Below are positions 56,453 to 64,000 of a stretch of 64,000 nucleotides of DNA, piece by piece (position 1 is the stretch's first letter; every line of letters starts with the position of its first letter). The translations under genes and the position numbers were made by a program. This stretch comes from Scolanthus callimorphus (lineage: Eukaryota > Cnidaria > Anthozoa > Actiniaria > Edwardsiidae), in the NCBI GenBank assembly GCA_033964015.1, contig CM066920.1:6973912-7037911 (forward strand), written 5' to 3'. The notes beneath the pieces are model-generated. The model saw only the letters and a program-made list of their open reading frames with translations, was not told where the DNA came from and did not search any database.

Positions 56453-56718
56453 CAATTAGACCTCGAGACGGAATGTGCTATGATGAATAGACCATGAGGC
56501 CGAAGGCCCAATGGTCTATTGATATCATAGCACTAGACTTGCCCCAAGTCGTACTCTATGTTTTTCCTTAAAACAAAGTGAAAAAAAAAAGCACACGGTG
56601 GAGCGCGGGAGAGTACGTTGTACAAAATAAGCCAATTTAAAAAAAGCGGAACAGCGGACTTTGAGAAAGTCTATCATAGCACATGAGGACGAGAGGTCTA
56701 ATTGTTTTAGTATAAACC
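56453..56718. mobile_element. TAGACC-family foldback, copy 2 with an internal insertion
   Basis: The outer sequence matches 11755-11880 closely (aattagacctcgag...cgagaggtctaatt). However, after atatcatagcac about 140 bp of different sequence (from ctagacttgccccaag to agtctatcatagcac) is present, flanked by the repeated atcatagcac. Confidence 0.7.
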
Positions 56719-57886
56719 AATCAAATCTCCATCAAATCTCGCCTGTTCTATTCCTCACTCTTATTCCATTGCCTACTCAACAAAACTACATCTAAAAACA
56801 CTTAGCACATATAAGCTTCCAATGGGATATTCGTCTTTGGAGGCCAATTGAGAAATAGCTATTTTGAAAATGTACTATGGAATGATCTATGGAATATTTG
56901 AACTCTGGTACAAATAAAGAGTGTTGTTGTTGTATCGCCAAACAAAGTGAACCCAAGACGTTTTTACTTTTTTGGGTAAATGGATTTTTGGCCACTTTTT
57001 GTCAAAATTGTTCGAAATCCTGGTAAAATGACGGACACCTAAACGCTGTTTATCGCTAAGTGTAGAGTTGTCAATAAGTATCCCGAACTTTTACCCTTAT
57101 CTCGTCCTAGCTTTATGCGAAAAGAAAAAAGAAACAGAAAAAGCATGGGCGAGCAAACTGGTTCCGCGATACAATTTGCGTGATCTTTGTGCTTCTCAAA
57201 TTATCTACTAGAATTAGTCTTTCCGGTACACCAAAGATGTCAGTTTATCAGTTTCCATGATCTATTAAAATTAGCTTGCAGTTTGCTATTTGTCGTCGTG
57301 TCCCAACCTAATTTACGAGAGAATGGTTTGTGCCCTTTCAACTCTCAGCCGCCTTCATTCTATTCGCTTTCGTCGTGATTTTGCCATAAAATACATGGAC
57401 GGTGGGTCAGATTTTGAGTGGACATTTCTAGAGACAATATGTATGGCAAAGTGAAGCCATAGAAATATGTCAGACTAGGGCGGCCTTAGACATGGACCCC
57501 AATGGGCCCGACGTGTACCCGAAAATCCTCGCGCCCGAAAACCTTTCCCAATACAGAAGTGCGTTGGGTTTTCCCGGATTTCCCGCGGGCGCCCGAAAAA
57601 CTCGGGTTAAAACAATGAGGGAAGTTTTCTAGAGAATCTACTCCCCCGAGATTTTTCAGATAGTTTTTCGCGGATTTAGCGCAGGTTTCATAGAAATCAA
57701 TTCTAAATTTGATCTAAGTTATAACGCGTTCAACCACTTTAATGGGGGGGACGGTGAAACCATATAAAATATGTTCCACCTTGGTTCGCCGATAAGCGGT
57801 TCTGAGGCAGTTTAAAATATGAGGTGGCCATATCCCAGCTTCCAACCACCGATTATTTATCACGAGATATAGTGAAATCGACCAGA

Positions 57887-58015
57887 GACATGCTTCATCC
57901 CAAATGGTAAACTGTTCTAGTGATACAGCCACTAATGACAAACAAAAAAAATTCAGGGACATGCTTCATCCCAAATGGCAAACTGTTCTAGTGATACAGC
58001 CACTAATGACGAAAA
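57887..58015. repeat. 71-bp direct duplication
   Basis: The sequence gacatgcttcatcccaaatg through cagccactaatgac is repeated in tandem with only a few differences. Confidence 0.85.
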
Positions 58016-61000
58016 AAATGTATTTCAGATTGTGATGTCTAAAGAGCTGGTCTAATTCTGGCTTATTGTAAGTGCGGATCCAAGAACAGGTAAGAAGCAG
58101 GCAAGAAATTATAATCTCCCATGCTAAAGTGTAGTAAACAAGGGACCGGATTTAGTTCATTTTTGCGAGTGAATGAATTGCGAATCCATGACGTCACAGT
58201 GACTGATCAATTTATTTCTATGGAACGGATAATTTCGAATGACATGTCATGGTTTATCTACGACAAAAGATGGCGGTTTAACACTCTGTTTTGCGATACT
58301 GCACTTGCGAGTCCTATGAAGAATGTTCTAGAAGGATGTATTTCCTCAAAATAGAGTTTTTCCGACGTGGAAACACAGTGGGAGTGGATAACGTGATCGC
58401 ACACGACGCAGAAAAGAGATTTAAAACGCTTGCCTCTCTTTGTGTGTTACAAGTCATTACATTTTTTTACCATACTCAGGAAACTACCCCTGACGCACAT
58501 ATCCTTTATACTAAGATTCGCTCTTGCTAGTTGGGCTTGAATTAGCCCCGGGTCAAAGTCAACTGGTCGTGATTATCAATTATAGAAAGAACTTCCGTCG
58601 CCTTTCTCAATTCAGATCGCTAAATGTAATATCGAAAGAGATTTAAATCCACTAAATGCGCAGGCAGAAATGGTGGTTTTCGGTGTTGAAAAAGGACGTT
58701 TTAGGACAGTAAAAGCAAAGTTTAAGGTTACTATGCCAAACTTTAAATGGCTTGATTGAGTCTGAACACCCATACGGTTTTTCGGCGTACCCTGTGAAAG
58801 ACAATAGACGCGAAATGTTATTCACTACGCCATAATTATCGCACAGTTTCCAATTTATTTACATGATGAAAAGTGCTGGTTGGTACTTGTTTTCTTAGAT
58901 ACCGCAGAGCGCCGGTGCTTCAAAACAGTTTGATTCTGAATACTGCTGATTGAAAACTTTATTATTAAGGTAGTTGCCAAAGCCAAAATCTTTCAAAATA
59001 GAATGTAGCAACCCTTATCAAAGGTGCGAATGAGTTTTTTTAACTCTCATTTTTAACTTGCGGTTCATTATTTTGAAAATAACAAATTTAATTTCACTAC
59101 TCCCCTTTCCGTCCTCACCTACATAGTGTACATACTGTCTATAGTAATTAATGGGAAGGAAATTATCTTGCTGGGATCAAGATAACTCAGGTTGCTTTCA
59201 TTTTTCATTTCCCATTTGACCTTTTAATGAATGTCTTGCTATCTTGCTTTGTCATTTGACTATTTATCTCGTGGAAGTAACGAACAAAAACTAAATAGAA
59301 AACGGTAGTGTTCCTGCACCTTGTATGAAATTAATTAACAGTGTTTTAATTTATTATTGACTGATTTTAATGAAAGTTGCTATTTTTCCCCATATATATT
59401 TTGCCTTAGTTCAAGGTTGAGGTTAACGCCATTAATGGTGTATTTCAAAGGTCTGCGTACCACCACGTTTTTGCAGTTTTGATATCTATTTAAAGTTTCA
59501 CTTTAAGTACAAATTTCCAGTATACATAACATCAAATGTGACCGACATTTTTATTAAGAAAGCCACCCGCTGTACTTTTTATTCAAGCTTTGCTCCATCT
59601 TTTATTATTGCATGCTCAATTCAGTTATCACTAACGTCAATTTTCTTTCACATGCTTAATTCAATGTAATTGACAAGCGTCTATTTATATCTATTTATAT
59701 TATTTTCTCGCTCGCAGCAATATGGTTTCCTAACCATCTTGTGAGTGAAAAAAGTAATTAGACGTCCTCGAAATAATCGCGTTGAGAAATGCTCAAAATA
59801 TTACATGTTTGTCAAAATCCACTGGTAGAAATAAATGTGGGTGGGAGGGGATCGGTAACAGGCGCCACTTGCTTGACAAATTTGACTGACAAAATGAAAG
59901 GTTTTCATAAGATGTTAATGCAGGCCACATTATTACTAAGCACACAGGAAAAAGAAAAAAAAAACGAAATTCCACAGTGAATTAGTCAAATCGCTCCCCC
60001 AAAACAATATATCATTTGCTATTCTTTTTTGTGATCAGTATATTATTGCGCATAGGTTTTAATGATTGCCTACGGATACTGCAAACAAGAATGAAATGCG
60101 CAAAGCATTTAACTTTCATGCTACGTTTTGACATAAAAAATCCGGTTTTTCCAAGAGAGCCTCTTGCAGATGAAGATTTCCCTTTGTCGTCAAGAAGGGA
60201 GGGGATAAAATGAGGAGCATTAAGTGAAAACTGATATTTCACTTCCTATCCAAAACATAAACAACCAACTGAATAATATGCAAGGAAGAATTAGCCTACT
60301 TCGCCAAATTTATGGTTCCAATACCACGTTTGGCAACATCGAGGTCGTCAATATTGACCTTTTAAAAACTGCCGCATGTCCATTGCTTTTTGTGTCTCTT
60401 TTTTTTAAAAAAGAAGAGCACTTTAAAATGCTTTATGTTGTCCTGTAGCGACTTCCTGTACCAGTTCGGTATTTTTCTTAAACGATTCAACTATTTTACG
60501 AATGGCGCGCGCTTCCCTGGTTTTTTCCCCCACGCGTGAGAGGAATGCGCTTTTGCTAAGTGCTTGTACGTGTCTCGGTTTCTGTTTCTACTGTCGGTGT
60601 TCTGCTGCCTTGATAGAACCTCAATAGACTTCGCACTGTAGTATTCGCACAGTGAACGCTTATCATCTAATATTGATCTCCCTGTATGCACACCCCAAAA
60701 GAGCCGTTTTATTCAATCGGTGATTTGCCTCAACTTTCCCATAATTTATAAACTCAATAAGGATTAAATCAAATTTACTTCTTTATATTAATTGTATTGT
60801 TTTGATCACGCAAAGTCGCTTTCCTATTATCATTATTTTGAGTACCGTCTCTACATTATGCATGTGGTTTATTACTCTTCATGCCTGCTGCGCACTTTAA
60901 TTATATAACGTTCTTGGATACCTGACGGCGGTATTTGTCATGTTCACAATGCGCAGCTCACTCTTTTCCTATCTTAAAAGGGAAGAGATCGTGTAGATCT

Positions 61001-61922
61001 TGAATGATTTACCAGCCTGGTGAACTAAGCCTTTAATTTTTCCAAAGTAGGTTTTTATTAATCTTATCAGCACAGGACATTCTGACACGGTGCTTTTTCA
61101 GACGAATTTATTTATTTTTATCTCATCTCGTACTTTCAGATCTTAAAAGTAGATGCTAGTCAGATTGGCCTTTTAGGTGAGACTCTAAAGCTGTTTTCTT
61201 AACCTTGGTTACTATGGGAGCAATTCAATCAGCTATCTTAATGGTGCAGAAAAAAAAGCTCAGTTGAACATTGAACGTGATGATACCCCGGCAGCCTGGG
61301 GATCTAAAGCTAAAGCAATAATTATTATGCTTTTAATTTGACATGGCCGAGTAAAACCAATGTTCTACCTATATGCTAATGAGCTAGCCCTAACGTGCCG
61401 CTTAAATAAGACTCGATCATGCCATTATATGCACAGAAGCAAGTGCGCGCAGTGGAAGCAAGTTCCATTAAGTGTTAGAGATTTCACAAGGTGATTAGTT
61501 CTTCACCTACAGTGCGAAAAACCTTTTAGGTTTATCGCCTAGTCGGGGGGAGGTGTTGAGTTGTTTTACTGCAGTTCGACGGAGGTACATTGAGCTGGTC
61601 ATAGATCAAGTACTACCATACGATTTAGGACACCTAGACGAAGTGGAAGCGAATGACAGAAACGCTTTTTTAGACAACTGTCACGCGTCATAACCTATAA
61701 CCTCATTTTCGCTTGATGTCGGAAACCTAATACAAGGGGATAGAGTTCCAGAAAAATCTTCATTCGTACTTGTCATCGTTGCAGATCTTTGTGCCTTTCT
61801 CGCGCTTGGAGAAGACACACATTTGGCGTGGGATTTACAAAGTACAAGTCTTAGTGGCCTACGACTTACGGGATTAGCTTTTAAAAGTTGAGGTCGGCTC
61901 AGTCAAGGCTTCATAGTAAACA

Positions 61923-62855
61923 ATGAATGAGACTGGTACTCCGGCAGATACGGGCCCAAGACCTGAAATCATAGCACTCTCAATTATTAACATGATTTTC
62001 AGCGCTGGAGGGACGCTAGGCAATACTGTAGTGTGCGTAGTGATTTATGCCAACGTGGACCTACATACTGTTACAAACTCCTTTATCTTCAGTCTTTCCG
62101 TTGCTGATTTGTTAGTGTGTACAGTAGCGCAACCGATGTATGTTGCGTCCATGTTAGGATTTCTGGACGCGCGCTTCGTAAGCATCCGCCGAATGTTTGC
62201 GTTTGTGTCCGTGCTCGCGTCGGTAAGCAACTTGTGGGCAGTCACTATTGATCGCTTCATGGCAATATCTTCACCGTTAAAGTATCCCCGCCGACTCAGC
62301 ATGGCTCGTACCAAGTTAATACTCTTCTTTATTTGGCTCTCGGCCTGGGCCCTTGGTGGAACTGCTGCGTTTGCACGCATCGCAAGACAAGTTGTTCAGT
62401 ACTACACCATCATTATGATAGCATTCATTATACCCGTGTATGTCCGTATATTCGTTATAGCCCGCCGGCACGCCAAGCTTATCACACAACAAGTCTCGTA
62501 CTTCAACCAGCCGCAATACGCCGCGGTAAAGATCCGCAAGGAGAGAGAGAACATTGCAGCTAAGACTGTGGGCACAGTCCTTATAGCATTTGCTATTTGC
62601 TGGATGCCGCTGGAAATCCTACCGTTCTTCTACAGGATTTATCCTCAAACTGTACAAAGCTTGTTTGTATATGTAAATACTCTAGCGCTGTGTCAGAGTG
62701 CCATAAATCCCTTGATATACAGCTGGAAAATGGAAAGCTTCAGGCGAAAAGTGCGAAGGGTTTTAAGGTTGAGCTTAACAGGAGCTGCACGCACTTCGGA
62801 AACAAGGAACAATTCACTGCGCACTTCTGCAGTGGACGACGTTACGAATGTTTAA
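61923..62855 (+). CDS. Intronless class A (rhodopsin-like) G-protein-coupled receptor
   Basis: This is a 310-residue single-exon receptor with seven membrane segments. Landmarks: N-terminal N-glycosylation sequon (NET, residue 2), GN in TM1, LSVADLLV in TM2, DRF in place of DRY at the end of TM3, Trp in TM4, Pro in TM5 (IIPVY), FAICWMP in TM6 and NPLIY in TM7, followed by a basic helix 8. The usual disulphide is absent: position 3.25 is Val and the second extracellular loop, about ten residues, has no cysteine. A short loop without this bridge is known for melanocortin-type (MECA) receptors, but those lack the TM5 Pro and the NPLIY seen here, so the ligand cannot be assigned. The ATG at 61923 has an A at -3 and gives a normal short N-terminus. 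Confidence 0.92.
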   Translation: MNETGTPADTGPRPEIIALSIINMIFSAGGTLGNTVVCVVIYANVDLHTVTNSFIFSLSVADLLVCTVAQPMYVASMLGFLDARFVSIRRMFAFVSVLASVSNLWAVTIDRFMAISSPLKYPRRLSMARTKLILFFIWLSAWALGGTAAFARIARQVVQYYTIIMIAFIIPVYVRIFVIARRHAKLITQQVSYFNQPQYAAVKIRKERENIAAKTVGTVLIAFAICWMPLEILPFFYRIYPQTVQSLFVYVNTLALCQSAINPLIYSWKMESFRRKVRRVLRLSLTGAARTSETRNNSLRTSAVDDVTNV

Positions 62856-62875
62856 CTTTTGCGATCACAGTTTAA

Positions 62876-64000
62876 TGACAAATGTGAAGGGGTTTTTTTG
62901 CGGAGACCATAACTGGCTTTTTCACGCCTGGCTTTGAAAGGATTTTACAAACACCTTACTGACTCCAGATTCAATAATAGAATCAATGTCAAGTTCTCTT
63001 CGTATCGCGAATGCTTTTGCTGGCCTAAAGCATAAAACAATTATTACTTTTATTTGAACATTAATGTCTTTCAAGTCCATAAATTTTGATACCTTGGCTC
63101 CAAGATGGCGCTTTAAACACCATTGAAAATATTTAAACAAAGAAACATAAACATGTAAACAAACAAGCTGTTAAGAACTCACGCGATGCGTGCACCTAAG
63201 AATATAAGACACGGAAGAAAAGGATTTGGATTTGAAGTGATTATTTTCTACAAATCCTTAAAGCATTTAGGTGGGGACAAGGTTTGACGACACCTTGGGG
63301 CATAACCTGCAGAACGGACAATACCAATAACGTTTTAAACCGAACGCAGTAAAGTATTCGTTTTGATTCGCGTTTTAAAGTCAAAATCCACTTCGCGATT
63401 GTATCACCTAAATGGTCGGACGATAAAGCAATTGCCTGTGGTAATTGCTGTTGTGTGGAGGTCCAGACAGAACTTGATGAGGTCATCACTGGAAAGGCAA
63501 ACTCCGCGCATTACGCATCCCTCGTGTTGATAAAATTTAACTACTCATCACAAGATGAGCAATAATGATTTTGCGGAGACCGCAATAAATTCGCTGTAAA
63601 TAGTAACACAATTATCTTATCGAAAAAAACTAACGAAAAAACCCCCAGTATTTTGTTTTACTGGATGCAATGCCCACACATTCCGGATACGCTATTAACA
63701 TAGGAGTAAGTAAAGTAAGTAAAGCAGTACCATTATAGAATGGAAAGAATTTGTAAATAATCGTAGCTCGACCAACTTTTCCGTTTACCGGTAAAAAGTC
63801 GCATCACAATGTGTAAAATATATTATATATCTGTACATCTGTAACATATAACTAAAGTGTGAGAATACAATACGTTCAACAAATAGTTCCAATCTGATAG
63901 CAGTTATATTGGATTATTATATTGGATTTTACACTTAGTGCGGAAAAATACCAGACGAGCTTTAGAGACACTTCATCAACTTCGAATTCGAATCAATTCG
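62876..64000. other. Downstream of the GPCR, no gene seen
   Basis: No exon-like or domain-bearing frame is recognised. The open frames on the minus strand (up to 82 codons) match nothing known to me. The GPCR's polyadenylation signal should lie here but was not fixed. Confidence 0.5.

Larger units (their letters stand above)
50880..61922. other. 11-kb stretch with no gene recognised
   Basis: It is AT-rich throughout. Open frames reach about 125 codons (53991-54368) but show no domain or plausible exon structure. Repeats listed separately are the 162-bp duplication at 53390-53720, foldbacks at 54647 and 56453, and a 71-bp duplication at 57887. Short duplicated text at 55720 and 55920 (gcccaagggaagaaatgtct) also occurs. 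Any promoter for the GPCR would lie at the right end, but I cannot place one. Confidence 0.5.

Overview
The window is from an animal nuclear genome, most likely an anthozoan cnidarian such as a stony coral. The genes are split into many small exons with GT-AG introns. The coding regions resemble metazoan families, and the rest is AT-rich and crowded with short foldback (MITE-like) elements, tandem arrays and tRNA-derived SINEs. The coral assignment is inferred from general genome character, not from a diagnostic gene.

Four gene loci can be supported. (1) Positions 33261 down to 2490 (minus strand) carry a phosphorylase kinase alpha regulatory subunit (PHKA). I could build it as 33 exons, and nearly all junctions are phase-consistent. 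It encodes about 1,200 residues, from a PHKA-type start to a C-terminal CaaX box. One exon (12836-12913) has a single-base frame break. (2) A plus-strand gene starts 618 bp away at 33880, head-to-head with PHKA. It encodes a coiled-coil protein followed by a clathrin-heavy-chain linker-like segment and looks like CLHC1. Seventeen exons up to 47599 are supported, one or more exons between 40730 and 44385 are missing from the model, and the 3' end is unclear. (3) Nested in PHKA intron 11, on the opposite strand, is a short two-exon gene (24633-25753) with a strongly divergent homeodomain. Its splice site falls exactly between homeodomain positions 46 and 47, and the normally near-invariant Asn51 is Ala. 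(4) At 61923-62855 is an intronless class A GPCR.

Layout: 1-2489 is PHKA 3' flank with foldback elements. 2490-33261 is PHKA, whose introns hold tandem arrays (3960-4690, 8257-8560, 9015-9850) and many MITEs. 33262-33879 is a shared bidirectional promoter with a consensus CRE. 33880 to about 49750 is the CLHC1-like gene, with a CRE-palindrome array inside a larger inverted-repeat element (42990-44350), a TTAA-flanked MITE and two SINEs. 50190-61922 has no gene I can support. 61923-62855 is the GPCR, and 62876-64000 appears empty.

PHKA is the regulatory arm of glycogen breakdown. The head-to-head arrangement suggests shared promoter activity with the CLHC1-like gene. The homeobox gene and the GPCR show no sequence-level link to these.
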